Shown here one piece after another: positions 29,270 to 40,094 of a stretch of DNA of 64,000 nucleotides (the first letter of the stretch is position 1; each line of letters opens with the position of its first letter). The notes under the pieces are model-generated. The model was not told the DNA's origin. It saw only the letters and a list, made by a program, of their open reading frames with translations, and searched no databases. The DNA comes from Ariolimax columbianus (lineage: Eukaryota; Mollusca; Gastropoda; Stylommatophora; Arionidae): positions 18,231,464 through 18,295,463 of the forward strand of contig JAVGWX010000018.1 in NCBI GenBank assembly GCA_036924085.1. Direction: 5' to 3'. The translations under genes and the position numbers were made by a program.

Positions 29270-29880
29270 TTGCAAACTAATGCGGCTAAAAAGATGTGTG
29301 GCAGGACACCAGAAAGATGACAAAGATTCAACTGATCAGGACATGATTTCCCTGTGGCAAAATATAGGTCGAAGACATGGAAATGAAATAAAACCATTGA
29401 TAAAAAAGGTATCTTTTGAATTGAAGTGTTATAGAAGAATATTGAAAATAGATTGGAAGGAGAAAACATCAAATAGAGAAATTTTGCACCAACTAGGTAT
29501 AGAAGAAAACAACATAACCGTAACATTACAAGGAAGGAGTGAAGGAGAAGACATCAAATAGAGAAATTTTGCACCAACTAGGTATAGAAGAAAACAACAT
29601 AACCGTAACATTACAAGGAAGGAGTGAAGGAGAAGACATCAAATAGAGAAATTTTGCACCAACTAGGTATAGAAGAAAACAACATAACCGTAACATCACA
29701 AGGAAGGAGTTAGGTTATTGCGGTCATATGAAAATATACAATGGCTTGGAGAGGCAGATAGTAAAAGGGTCAGGGAAAATGGGGAAGAGGTTATCCCAGA
29801 AGAAGATGGTATCAGGACATTACTGACAGTTTGAAGATGTCCATGTGTGAAGCGGGTTATCTTGTCAGTAATTGAGATGG
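29270..29880 (+). mobile_element. LINE reverse-transcriptase C-terminal fragment with internal tandem triplication
   Basis: It reads FELKCYRRILKIDWKEKTSN then REILHQLGIEENN, the 'fElwcyRRmLrIsW.dkvtNeeil' block. An 85-bp segment is tandemly repeated three times within it. 'RVRENGEEVIPEE...' and 'WYQDITDS' later match the '...GRrr..W..di' region. Confidence 0.8.
29457..29712. repeat. 85-bp tandem repeat, 3 units
   Basis: AAATAGAGAAATTTTGCACC occurs at 29471, 29556 and 29641, an exact period of 85. Units are almost identical, so the expansion of this LINE segment is recent. Confidence 0.95.
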
Positions 29881-29884
29881 GTTC

Positions 29885-30245
29885 AGGGTTGTTGTTGAAT
29901 ACCCACAATGAGTGAAAGAGTAACCCATAGCATTACTGCCATAGGGATGTCAGGTGTTAGCAGTCTCGCATTTCAAAGGCTCAGCAATATGAGGGCGGTA
30001 GCCATCTCCTCTCCCTCGCCGCTTTTACTTCCTGGACTGAACTCCAGGTGGTTGTGCTATACTTGGCTTCATCTGCGTATTGCTCACTACTAAGGGGATC
30101 ACGTCAATCCCTCACCTTGTTAGCCAGGCTGCCATGAAAACAGCCCATTTCCAGAAAGGGCTACGGGGAAGCCGAGGTGAGGGTCTTGTCCAGTATATTT
30201 TGCCTGACCCCAACTAACATGTCTGATCAGTATGAATTTTTCTGA
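29885..30245 (-). mobile_element. SINE-B copy carrying an inserted SINE fragment
   Basis: GTTGTTGTTGAATACCCACAATGAGTG begins at 29889, which is the (AAC)n tail reversed. The body resumes at 30045 (CCAGGTGGTTGTGCTATACTTGG) and ends GACCAGTCTGCCTTCCCC. Between them 29941-30041 is an inverted piece of the 27388-type tRNA SINE. Confidence 0.85.
29941..30041 (-). mobile_element. tRNA-SINE body fragment nested in SINE-B
   Basis: The reverse complement matches 27520-27620 (CCGGGAAGTAAAAGCGGCGA, GGCTACCGCCCTCATA, GAGCCTTTGAAATG). It displaces part of SINE-B. Confidence 0.85.
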
Positions 30246-30364
30246 CCAGTCTGCCTTCCCCAGGGTTGCTGTAGAGTAGACAATGTTCTGAAAAGAATAT
30301 GTCATATGACATGCAAAACACTGTGATAATAAATAATAATAAATGTATCTACTCTTATACTGAG

Positions 30365-30740
30365 TGGTCCCGAGTGGAGTCTATTGTGTACGACAAGGAC
30401 AAGAGTAGCACCACTGCCGACAGAGAGCTTGTCGTAAGAGGCGACTAACTGTGTGACATGGCAAAATACCGACCATGGTTAAGTGGTTTGTTTAGAGCAG
30501 CATAGATGGTGCCTGACAGGCTGCGGGTCTACTTTGCTCTAGTGTTTGAGTCTATTAAGATGGACTCACACATCGGTTAACCACCCTCCGCTGCACTTGT
30601 CCCAACGTAGCGGAGTAATAAGCTGCTCAAGCCTAGCCCGCTGAGCAAGAAATCCTCCCCCCGGCTACATCCAGCTCATACCAGAACTGGGACCTGCACA
30701 GGGGCATCTTCCACTGTAGAAGTACAGGTCAACTAAGAAC
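30365..30740 (+). mobile_element. Repeat-C reference copy
   Basis: About 370 bp from GTGTACGACAAGGACAAGAG through 'GATGGACTCACACATCGGTT' and 'CCAGCTCATACCAGAACTGG' to 'CTTCCACTGTAGAAG'. It is the least decayed of four copies in the window. It has no ORF, and no terminal inverted repeats are seen. It lies in SAP30 intron 3. Confidence 0.8.
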
Positions 30741-31449
30741 TCTTGTACTACTAGTTTCTATAGCTCTACTTTACATGAAGATAGAATCCTGTGAGCTGGT
30801 AGCTCCTGACAGTTCAATGCCTTCCAGAAAAAAAAAACATGTTGGAGTTCACATAAAGTCTGTTGTCTTAGAGGCATCATGATATTGTAGGGGAGGGTAT
30901 GGATGTATTATTCTGGTATCTTTGAAGTCCAATGTTGGTGTACCAGGCTCATCATGTTCTGCCATGGATGTAGCAAATTCATCTGAGTCGGCCATCTCAT
31001 TCCTCAATCAGTCATGCTAGCTTATCTGTAGTGTCAGCATCTCTGGCAGAGGTGCAGTATCCGCTGCCCTTTATATCTTTGTCATCCATGTTGATAATTG
31101 ATAGAGGACAAAGAGCAAGACAAGAATGCATTTGACCCATAAGGTGGGGCTGGATTGGTATAGAGTACTTGCCGGTAGGCTCTACAGTTACACCTATAGA
31201 GCTCTACCTGCTTCTCAGCCCCTTGGTCTAACCCCTCTCCAAGGACATGTCCGGCTTTGGTGCCCCTGTCAATAGTAATACTCCCTGGCGTAGCTCCCCG
31301 GGTAATTGGGCATGCAAGCTCTCCAACCGTGGCAGGGTTAGCTTACATCTGGAAGGGAACTTTACTTGATAATGTCCAACATTATACACAATCCTTCTTA
31401 GTAACCTTTATGACACCATTAGCTGAGTAAAGTGTTCGTCCTGAAAAGT

Positions 31450-31665
31450 TTACAGCGAGGTCGATTAAATTTTTCAACTTTCAGCCTAACACATCCAGTT
31501 TCAACTGGCTTTTTTGGGTACTGGGTTTGCCTTTCCACTGTGATCCCGATTTTCTTAGCCAGACTTCACTAGTGCTACCTGTTTCCAGAGCCATTACTTG
31601 GGGGTGGAATAAGGTCTTGGTCAGCTCTGGTTCGCAGACCCTGATGAAAGCAGCCAGTTAATCAA
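31450..31665 (-). mobile_element. SINE-A relative (diverged)
   Basis: Reversed, it reads CTGGCTGCTTTCATCAGGGT, 'GCGAACCAGAGCTGACCAAGACC', 'GTTGAAACTGGATGTGTTAGGC'. This is the same architecture as SINE-A with a different middle, and it agrees with 56112-56350. Confidence 0.65.
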
Positions 31666-31824
31666 CAACAACTGGGAATCAGAAGAAATAAAAAATGTTT
31701 ACAATTTTTATGGGTACCACTTACAAAAGTTAGACAAAAACTAAAGAAATAGTGATTACTTATTTTCAGAAGACAAGCAACATACAAATTTTGTGTTACC
31801 TGATATTGGTTATTTTTGTTTGTA

Positions 31825-31926
31825 TGCGTTTACCTTATTTCTCCCAATTCCACAAGGCGGTGTGTGTTGCACTATGTTTTTATTTTGCGCCTGTCGGCCC
31901 AGTGCATCCGATTTTAGCATGCATTT
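31825..31926 (-). mobile_element. SINE-D copy, left part (3' half)
   Basis: The plus strand reads GCGTTTACCTTATTTCTCCC, 'TTTTGCGCCTGTCGGCCCAG' and 'GATTTTAGCATGCATTT'. It is cut by the SINE-A at 31927 and continues at 32280. Confidence 0.88.
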
Positions 31927-32279
31927 GGCTTGGCTTCGTTTGTTCTCAATCTCCCGCTACCAAACCCTTACGCGGGCCTAAGAAGCAGAATGTTCAGAGA
32001 ACGGAATGCGCTGTGTCATAGTTTACAGCTTGAATGCGATATTTGCACCTTTCGGTCCAACACATCCGACTTCAGCAAGAATTTTTTGAGTACCGGGTTA
32101 GCATTCCTTCTTCGATCCCTTCTCCTTAGCCAGTCTGCTCTGTTGCAGCCTGTTATCCAGGATCACCACGTGGAGGTGTAGAAGGGTCTTTGCAGCTCTG
32201 GTTTGCTGGCCCTGACGCTAGCAGTCAGCTATGGTTTGCTGACTGCTGCAGCTCATGTGCTGCTCAGCATCTTGATCCC
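31927..32279 (-). mobile_element. SINE-A copy inserted in SINE-D, 11-bp TSD
   Basis: AGCATGCATTT is duplicated at 31916-31926 and 32280-32290 and is part of the host SINE-D sequence. The insert is a complete 353-bp SINE-A: 5' end GGGATCAAGATGCTGAGCAG at 32279, and tail AAGCCAAGCC at 31927. Confidence 0.96.
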
Positions 32280-32430
32280 AGCATGCATTTTATGTAAGGG
32301 TCTTCTTCTTCCTGCATTTTCTAAGGGTTTGCTTCCCCGAGGTAATGGTCGGTGCTGTATTGGGGATTGAACCCAGCACCTTTGGATTGTGAGCCGTGTC
32401 ACTTAATCACAAGCCCACATCGTCCCCATA
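32280..32430 (-). mobile_element. SINE-D copy, right part (tRNA head)
   Basis: Reversed, it carries GGTTCAATCCCC (B-box) and a head with TGATTAAGTGACACGGCTC. It completes the SINE-D copy split by SINE-A. Confidence 0.85.
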
Positions 32431-32489
32431 TTGGTTAGTGGGATCGTTAATGGGTATGATGTTAAAATATTTTCTACACATGTTTTCAG

Positions 32490-32588
32490 ATTGATTTCTA
32501 CCAGATGCCAGTGAATACCTTGCGACGATATAAACGATACTACAAACTGCCAACTCGACCTGGTCTTAGTAAGGCTCAGCTGGCTGAT
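32490..32588 (+). CDS. SAP30: SAP30/SAP30L homologue, exon 4 (Sin3-binding domain)
   Basis: It runs from acceptor TGTTTTCAG (32489) to donor GTGAGT (32589) and encodes 33 codons: [20 protein letters not shown] and [13 protein letters not shown]. This is the most conserved block of SAP30 proteins, 'vNTLRRYKR.yKL.TRPGlnKAQL', which forms the start of the Sin3 PAH3-binding domain and also contacts DNA and phosphoinositides in SAP30L. Phase 0 at both ends. Confidence 0.97.
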
Positions 32589-32591
32589 GTG

Positions 32592-33365
32592 AGTATTGTC
32601 TTAGTATTTATACTTCTATGCCTTGAGGCGCTAACTTGATTATATTTAACCTGTACGACGTTGCTCAGATTTAGTGAAATTTTTCAAAACTTTCTATTTT
32701 GCTATGGTAGTTGACTTTTAAAGCTTTTAAATGTTATGTTTTCTGGTCAATACATATGATTTTTTTGTATGTAGAGACATAAATGAATAAATAACTTGTT
32801 GGTGTTATTGTTTTTGTTGTCTGTTTGTTAGTTTCTGGGATATAAGAAGATGAAAATTAATTTTTTTAAAAGTTTTTGGACTTTCCCACTGGGCCTAGTT
32901 GCTCCGATAGAAATCCATTGAAACCACAACAAAGTATTGATACTGTGTTTATAAAATCGGCACAACTGTTAGTTTCCAATTCAAATGTAATTACATCTTA
33001 ACAAACAAAATAAACAGAACTACCCCCCTAAAGATCTTTACAACAACCTATTTGACCTTTCTAAAAAAATCGCCCGGCTCCAATCCACATAGTAAGAAGA
33101 TGAATTATTTGAAATCCATTTGTAATCTAACATACTATACATTTAACCGGCAAAAAAACCGGTGTAGATGGACGTGACGTATTCAGCATTAAAAAATGGC
33201 TATTGGTCTGTCATCAATTTTCAATTTTCAACATGTAGGTCGAGTGTGTCAAATTGGTTGTGACCGCAGTGCACTAAAAGCTAAAGAAGAAACAGAAAAT
33301 GACTTGTAGAACTGATTTCATTGCATATAAATTTTCTGCTAACTTTGTTGGGTACACATTCACAG
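32592..33365. other. SAP30 intron 4, start; no recognised feature
   Basis: AT-rich intron. No repeat family or coding signal is recognised before the LINE at 33370. Confidence 0.45.
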
Positions 33366-33369
33366 CTGG

Positions 33370-34595
33370 GTTGAAAATTGGCGTCTCATAATTACCATTG
33401 GGCCATTGAAAAGCACATAGAGCTGGGAAAAACAGCAAATATTGAGCCCCTTGAATTAAGGAGAAAATATAAATCCCTTACTCAGTTTGAAAAACTAAAG
33501 AGGCTACCTGATCATCCTCTACACCAGAAGTTCCAAGAGAGAACTAAAAACAGCCTACTAAGGAAAAGCCCTAACCATCAGGCCAGAGAAATCCACAGAA
33601 AACACGCAGACATCATCGAAGCATTCTCATTCCAGAACCTTGGACACGGAGTCAGGACCGGTCCAAAATAATCTTGGGAGATTTCAGGGTTAATGAAGAA
33701 AAATGAGCAGTCAGCAACAGAACAAAAATTCCACGTTCTGCAGGAGCTCAAGGGACAGTACCCTAGTAACTCTTGATCACATGTGTATACAGATGGATTG
33801 GCCTCTGTGAGCGATAAAGGGGAGGCAGTGGAATCTACATCGCACACTCAAATGGCGACATAGAAAATCACTCCATACCAGCAGGAGAAACCTGTACCAA
33901 TTTCAGAGCTGAAGCAAGAGCTGTTCATGCAGCAACTCAGATTCTTATCAGCCAAAACATAACTGCAAGAAAAATGATCATTCAAACAGACTCCAGGAGT
34001 GTACTCCAAGCCATCTCAAGCCCCAAACAAGATAGACTCTTACATGAAATAAAATACAACAGAAGATTGCTGTCTCATAAAAAGATTTAATTCTACAATG
34101 GATTCCCGTCCACTGTGAGATCCCTGGAAATGAGAATGCAGATGAGCTCGCAAATGCCGGAAGTGGCGGCACGCAGATTTCCCATCCACAGGGCTATAAA
34201 GAAGCAAAGACACCCATCAAACAATCCATGAGGACAGAATGGAGAAACAGGCATAAAAAATACAAGCCAGAAAATTACAGCATAGACAAACTTGGCAGAG
34301 ATGAGCAGACAAAGATCTTCAGACTCAGAACGGGACATTGTAGACTCAAGGCCTACCTCCACAGAATGGGTCTCAGAGACACATGTGCGATTGTGGAGCA
34401 ACTAAGCAAAGACCAGACCATGTTCTGCAGGACTGCCCTACCTATGGAGATCAAAGAGAGGCAGTCTGGCCTGAGGGAACTTCCATGCTAGACAAACTGT
34501 TGGGGATCGGCGAAGACCTGAAACGCAGTCTCCTTCGTGAACCTCATCGGACTAGGAGCATAGCATTAGTTGATCGATGAAGAACTTGTGGGTTG
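33370..34595 (+). mobile_element. I/Nimb-like LINE, RT end to RNase H and tail
   Basis: Frames give RLPDHPLHQKFQERTKNSLL, then in another frame WIPVHCEIPGNENADELANA (RNase H end). After that come YKEAKTPIKQSMRTEWRNRH and TKIFRLRTGHCRLKAYLHRM, with a CDCG...H..QDCP zinc-knuckle-like end. It has the same layout as the 19873 element but is older, with many frame breaks. It lies in SAP30 intron 4. Confidence 0.85.
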
Positions 34596-34654
34596 ACTGG
34601 GAGAAGCAGTCCTATCATGAAAACAACCCATGACATGTCCGGTCTGGCAAACTG

Positions 34655-34892
34655 AGCATGACATGATTTAAACCTGGTATATTACATAGATATTAGAAAA
34701 TATTTGTCAGAGAGTGGTGAATGATTGGAATACATTGCCACAAGAAATAGTGGGGAGAGGGTTAGTTAATGCATTAAAAAATATATTGCATGCATTTAGT
34801 TATTTTTAGATTGTTGAGTAGAATAAACTGGTTGTATACAGACTGCAGAGCCTGCTAAGCCAGTATGAAGAAGTTAAGATTGTTAGATTGTT
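34655..34892 (+). mobile_element. CR1-like LINE 3' end
   Basis: It starts near TGATTTAAACCTGG, reads 'TTAGAAAATATTTGTCAGAG' and 'TGGAATACATTGCCACA', and ends with CTGGTTGTATACAGACTGCA, 'AAGCCAGTATGAAG' and TTAAG. It is 5'-truncated and old. Confidence 0.75.
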
Positions 34893-35109
34893 AACCAAGC
34901 TAAAACTTCTAGGCCACCCTAATGTTTTCTTTTCCTACTGTTTTATAGTTTCTGTAGGGTGTAGAAACTACAATGGAGGCTATCCCTGCTTAGCTGCCTC
35001 TTATGACTTGTCTGGCAGAACCTAGTGTTATTCTTTGCTTCTTTTTCTGGCCTTTGTAATACATGGACAAAATTACAGTAAACAAAGAAATTAACAAATG
35101 CTTCCGAAA

Positions 35110-35640
35110 ATAAGAACTGAGTTTAACACTATTCAAAGGACCTCAACAGTTGCCCTTCAGTAGCTACCCTCCTGATGTGGGATTACAGAGAATGATAGAA
35201 CCAATGCCCTGTCCAGAGCTAGTAGCAAATTGGAGCAATTCCACCATACTGACAGGACAAAACTATCGTTCACAGCCATTACAAACAGCCATTACAAGAA
35301 CCTATGGAAGAAAGATATGGATGTGAAGGATAGACCTAACCCAATTCACCAAAGACATCAACAAACTACCCTATTCGCCTCAGAATGTAGACTATTAGGT
35401 CAGCTCTATTGACTCAGGATATCCTACACAAACAAGTGTCCATTTGCAATGGAATTCAGATTTCTGAACATGTCCTGCAAGACTGCCCAGCTCACAAAGA
35501 CCTAAAACACCAACCAAACCTGGCCAGAGGAAGCAGAGCTGTGGCAGAAACTGTGCAGCTCCCATCCAGACTCAGAAAAGACTGAACTTTGTCCTGGCAC
35601 TGCTAATCTAGCATGATCAAATACTTGTAAGCAGAAGAAC
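35110..35640 (+). mobile_element. I/Nimb-like LINE tail fragment
   Basis: The frame from 35230 reads MEQFHHTDRTKLSFTAITNS, and later pieces read CPFAMEFR...EHVLQDCPAHKDLK. The 3' end AATACTTGTAAGCAGAAGAAC at 35620-35640 is the terminal block shared with other I-like LINEs. It ends 60 bp before the last SAP30 exon. Confidence 0.65.
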
Positions 35641-35699
35641 ACAAAATAGCACGATGTCCAAAAATAAACATGTACCATAATCCCCTCTGTTTCTTGCAG

Positions 35700-35807
35700 G
35701 CTGTGGCCAGTCATTTCAAGACAATTCCTGTTCTGGAAAAGGAAACACTGCAACTATTCTTCTACACAACCAAAACTAAGAAATTTGATAACAAAGATTC
35801 AACCTAG
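35700..35807 (+). CDS. SAP30: SAP30/SAP30L homologue, terminal exon 5
   Basis: The acceptor TTTCTTGCAG ends at 35699. The exon encodes AVASHFKTIPVLEKETLQLF, FYTTKTKKFDNKDST and a TAG stop at 35805-35807. It matches the SAP30 C-terminus ('.vsrHFr.ipVnEKeTL.yFiy.vK'), the second half of the Sin3-binding domain. With the other exons, the protein is about 180 residues, the family's usual size. Confidence 0.95.
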   Translation, partial: AVASHFKTIPVLEKETLQLFFYTTKTKKFDNKDST

Positions 35808-36000
35808 GAAGAAGATTGTTATGTAAACTGCATTACATGAGTTTTCTTTGTTTAAAAAATCTAATAACAGTGTGTGTGCGTGAATGAGAAGTTGAAGGGC
35901 AGAAAGGACGTGAATAAAGGCAATTTTTCTAGATGTAGCTAAGGCCTTATATGTAAATGTAAAATAATGTAAACTGGGCTGTTGAGGATTGTGTACAGAA
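35808..36000 (+). terminator. SAP30: SAP30 3' UTR with AATAAA signal
   Basis: AATAAA at 35913-35918 is about 105 bp after the stop codon and is followed by a T-rich stretch and GTG-rich sequence. This is a plausible single poly(A) signal for SAP30. Confidence 0.7.
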
Positions 36001-36119
36001 GACCCTCCATATCCATCGATTTCCCTATCTGGATTATTTTATGATGTCATTGTGGTTTATTATTCTATATCCGTAATTTTCTTAACTGCTTTATTAAGGA
36101 ACTGTTTAACAGCTGATTT

Positions 36120-36995
36120 TCATTTCTGGTGGCTCCAGAAGAGGAGATATTGTTGGGGATCCAGCAGCATCCTGGCTCTCGCTCTTTGACCCAATGCCAT
36201 GTATCTGCATGTGTTTATCAGTTGTTGTCTAGTGCCATACAATGTGTTCCATTTATCTGGCCTCGGAGGAAGAATAATTTTCCTAAAATCATTGAGATGA
36301 TGATCAACGGTTTCATATGGGTGTGTACACAGCTGGCACTCAGGAGCATGTTGTGGTTGGATTCTGTTCAGGTGCTTATTTAGTGGAATGTGTTGGATTC
36401 TCAGTTGAAAAATAGTGCTCTGATCCTTCCTTGTGAGTTGCTTTATACTGTTATTTGGATTGGGACTTGCCACGTGTCTGTAGACCTCCCTCCATGTGTT
36501 TCCCATGACCCATCAGTTCAAACGAGTTTCTTTGTTTGCTGTTCTTTTGAGCTGGTGGAAAATTGTTGCTGTGTGTGGCTGTTCTTGTTTTGATCCCTCC
36601 TTTGCTAATCTGTCTACCTTGTCATTGCCAGGTGTGTTTTGAGTGTCCAGGAATCCACTGCAGAACTATTTTGACAACATGGGAAATAATCATGTGGTTA
36701 ATATCTAGAGATATTTGAATAAGGTTAGGTCTACAATGACCAGCAACTTCTAATGCTTGAAAGACTAACATAGAATCTGTGAAAATAACTGTTTCAGGCC
36801 TTTGAATGAAAGGTATAAAAAAACACTATTTTAAGATGATACAAAGCGGCTTCAAGTGCAGCAATTTCAGCTTCATAGTTGGAGCAATCCTCCTCGCAAG
36901 ATCGGACAACTCATCATAGGATCCATCCAGGTATTCTATATAAATATCATAACCTGCTTTGATGGTGGCTTTAAATGCAGATCAATAAGTGTATA
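36120..36995 (-). mobile_element. I/Nimb-like LINE, RNase H and tail, 3' fragment
   Basis: The minus frame 36506-36120 reads QLTRKDQSTIFQLRIQHIPL, LNKHLNRIQPQHAPECQLC and ends LLFWSHQK. Upstream on the minus strand (about 36660-36590) is WIPGHSKHTWQ.QGRQIS, the RNase H exit. Near 36980-36940 are pieces of its start (YIEYLDGSYDELSDLARRIA). It abuts Repeat-E. Confidence 0.8.
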
Positions 36996-37004
36996 TATGC
37001 ATGA

Positions 37005-37365
37005 GCTATCCCAAAAGTTTTGTGAAGAATAACAGAAGACATCCCTTTGCATAAAACAGATGTGAAATAAAATTGAAATTGTAATGGTCATTTTTGTTTA
37101 AGAGAGGTGACATGTTAGCAAATGCACAAAACAGCAAAGCTGATTGCGTCCAGCCTAACACAACGTAGGAATTAGGTAAATTAGAAACCAAGAGACAGTC
37201 ATTAGCACGCTATTTTTTTCTCATAGCCCAATAGCCATAAATTAGGTCGGCCCTCCCCGACTGAATTTATACTTTTAGAACAGATGAACAATTATGTCCT
37301 TTTATGTTCAAGACTCAGCTTACCCTAAAATTATCATCACACTTTGCTACTGCTTATATACAAGA
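37005..37365 (+). repeat. Repeat-E copy 2
   Basis: It aligns with 8125-8490 (see that entry). Both copies end near CTACTGCTTAT. The divergence is roughly one in eight bases by eye. Confidence 0.7.
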
Positions 37366-37394
37366 CTCTGCATAATATTGGAGTAGAAGGGTTT

Positions 37395-37490
37395 AAAACT
37401 GTTAACTTAACTTAACTTAACATCTTTATACTGGTTTAGAAGACCCTGCAGAGTCTGTATACAACCAGTTACATGTTAGAGCACTAGTCT
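37395..37490 (-). mobile_element. CR1-like LINE 3' tail
   Basis: TTAACTTAACTTAACTTAAC is followed by ATCTTTATACTGGTTTAGAA, 'GACCCTGCAGAGTC' and 'GTATACAACCAGTTACAT'. This is the reversed terminal hairpin and (TTAAG)n tail, and only about 95 bp were inserted. Confidence 0.9.
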
Positions 37491-37494
37491 TCAG

Positions 37495-38335
37495 ATTTTT
37501 TTGCTTTTCCTCATACACTTACTTCATGTGAGAAGGCCTTTCCCATTTTCCATAATTGTATGACTCAGAAGGCGCATTCCAAGTAATATACGTATAATAT
37601 TGAAAATTAATTTGTTTTCTATATTATCACATATACATTTACTTGGATTATATTTATAGCGTTTTGCAAATTTAATAACATGAAAAAACATTTTAATGGT
37701 TTTTAAAGCTTGAATAGAGATTCAGTGGCCTAGGGCTTGTGAGCTCGGTGTGCAATCCCTGCGTACCGGCTTCGAATTGTGCTCAGTTTGACAGCTCGAG
37801 CATGTGGATGGTCTGTTATGGTATGACCTCTCTTCCAGTTAATCCAACTGTATATTGCTACGGATCTCGTGCTTTGTCGTCGGCACTTTCAGCAAGGTTG
37901 AAGACCTTTATCTTAGAAAGAACTTACTTTCCTTTGCATTATCATTTGTTCCATTTTTCTATAAAGACCTTGTTGTCAAAACGTCTATTGTTTCTAAGAC
38001 TACCAATGTCAATCTGGCTTTCTGAAAATGAGAGGAAGTCAATCAATAACCTTAATGTAGCATATTCTGTTAATATTTTGTATTACTTATATTTTTTTCA
38101 TTACTCACCATTTTTTGACACCATCTTATTGTCATGGGGGCAATGACAAACTTGATGGGACAACAAAAAGTATCCAAAGGTCTGAAATGTTGAAAGGACA
38201 CTGTGGTTGTAGAAGGAATTTATTGTCCAATCCTTCTGACATGGCACTTGTCAATGTGTAAGAGAAAGATCATTTTCCATTTTTGTCATCATAAAGGCAG
38301 TGCACACAGTAAGGTTTATTAGCAGTTTGTAAGAC
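37495..38335. other. no recognised feature
   Basis: The plus-strand open frame 37739-38146 shows no recognisable motif and an AT-rich, repetitive codon pattern. I treat it as chance. Confidence 0.4.
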
Positions 38336-38339
38336 TTAT

Positions 38340-38725
38340 TTTTAAGACTTATTCCAAAGAATGGAATCAGTGAGTTGAACAGAAAGAAGATCCAGAGACA
38401 ATGTACTCACTAAGGTAGGAGCACAAAGATAAATACTGAAAATGATACAAAAACAAAAATTAAGTTTGTTAGGATATAAAATGTGACATGAAAGTCTGCT
38501 ACAGAAGATAATAGAAGGCAATATCCAGAGGAACAGAGAAGGAGGCGACTAAAACTCATCTTTACATCTCAGGCATTCAGATGTACGAACCTGTACTGAA
38601 ATGAAGAGAGCTGCAGAGGATATGTTCAAATGGAGAGACATGCTCAGACAACCTTACAACCAGTCTTAGGACTGACCAACCAGAAGATAGGGTCAAATGA
38701 ACAGATATGTTAGAAGGATTGAATT
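38340..38725 (+). mobile_element. LINE 3' fragment (RTE-like)
   Basis: Frames contain KMIQKQKLSLLGYKM and KRAAEDMFKWRDMLRQPYNQ, resembling '..WlGHv.Rm' and '..aqDR..Wr..v..' of RTE C-termini. It directly precedes a CR1 copy. Confidence 0.5.
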
Positions 38726-38727
38726 AG

Positions 38728-39690
38728 AATGAAAAAGCATATATACAGGGCTCGGTTTTGGGACTGATATTGTTCTCGATATATATAAATGATTTGGACA
38801 TTGATATAGGATTCATGATTGAAAAATTTGCGGACGACACAAACCTATGTAGAAGTGTCTCATCTACAGCAGAGGTGGATATATTGACGTCAGATTTAGA
38901 TAAAATTCGAGAGACTGGTCTGTGAAATGGCAAATGGAGTTTAATATAGAAAAATTTACAGTCATCCACATGGATAGATCCAATACGGAACATAATTACA
39001 GAATAGGCAAGAATATTAGAATGATAGATAAGGAAAGGAACCTAGAGGTTATAATAGAGCATACAGGTAAAGTGAGTGAGCAAGTCCAGGTAGCAGTGAA
39101 AAAGCAAATGCAATGTTAGGTATGATAAAAACATGTTAAACATAGGAGTAAGGAAGTGATTGTCAAACTGTATACAGCATTAGTTAGAGATTGGAGTACT
39201 GTGTACAGGTGTGGAGTCCTTGTCGTAGAGGGGATATAAACATACTGGAAAGGTTACAAAGAAGAGCGACAAAGCTGATAGTGGGATTCCAGAATTACAG
39301 TTATGAGGAAAGACTAAAAAAAACCGGCCTACAATGTCTAGAAAAGAGAATTCAAGGTGACTTAATACAGGTTTATAAGATAATTAGAGGAAAGGTAAAA
39401 TTAGACTATAACAAATTTTCCAAAATACAACCACCAACGAGAACAAGAGGGCACAAAGACAAATTAACTAAAGAAAGGTCCAGATTGGATATTATGAAAT
39501 ATTTTTTTAGTCAAAGAGTGGTGAATGCTTGGAATGCACTACCCAGGAGGTGGTGGAGGCAGAGACAGTTAATACATTTAAGAATAGATTGGATGTGCAT
39601 AGTTTTTAGAGCAGGGCAATGCAAATGTGACTGGTTGTCTACAGACTGATGAGTCTTCTAAACCAGTATAAAAATGTTAAGTTAAGACTG
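38728..39690 (+). mobile_element. CR1-like LINE, 5'-truncated copy from RT palm to tail
   Basis: It starts in the palm (MTGLGTDIVLDIYK-like frame; FADDTNLCRSV near 38828), continues KWQMEFNIEKFTVIHMDRSN, then LERLQRRATKLIVGFQNYSY and VVNAWNALPRR, with frame breaks. It ends with the terminal hairpin and AAGTTAAG at 39665-39686. Confidence 0.92.
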
Positions 39691-39699
39691 GTTGGTGAG

Positions 39700-40000
39700 A
39701 AATGTTTATTGCTTGTGTGGCCAAAGATGCAGCACAGTGAATTAGCCGACAGCTATGAGCGACATACCTGCATCATAGTCAGCAAACTACAACTGACTCC
39801 ACCTCCAAGCCCAGGACACAAGCTGAACTAATGCAGTCTAAGAGAATAGGAAGCGAAGTGTGAAGGCAAACCAAGTACCTCAAAAGACCAGCTGAAACTG
39901 GATGTGTCAGACCAAAAGGTGCAGATATCATAGCTGCCTCGCACTAAACTACTTCACCATGTCCTTTTCAGGACGAACGCCAAAGAAGGAGAAGTAGTAG
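39700..40000 (+). mobile_element. SINE-A relative (diverged)
   Basis: It contains GACAGCTATGAGCGACATAC, 'GGAAGCGAAGTGTGAAGGCAAACC' and the core 'GAAACTGGATGTGTCAGACC', 'AAAAGGTGCAGATATCATAG', ending CAGGACGAACGCCAAAGAAG with a (GAAG) tail. It is the clearest of the old subfamily. Confidence 0.7.
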
Positions 40001-40094
40001 TAAATTGTTTGAAATATTTATGTTCTGTTGTGTAAACTGTAATGGGGAAATGATCAATGAAATTAATAAAACTCCTGGAAAATTATGTTGTTGT

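Noticed and set aside
37739..38146. A 135-codon plus-strand ORF
   Set aside because: The composition is AT-rich and hydrophobic with no domain pattern. It is probably chance in intergenic sequence.
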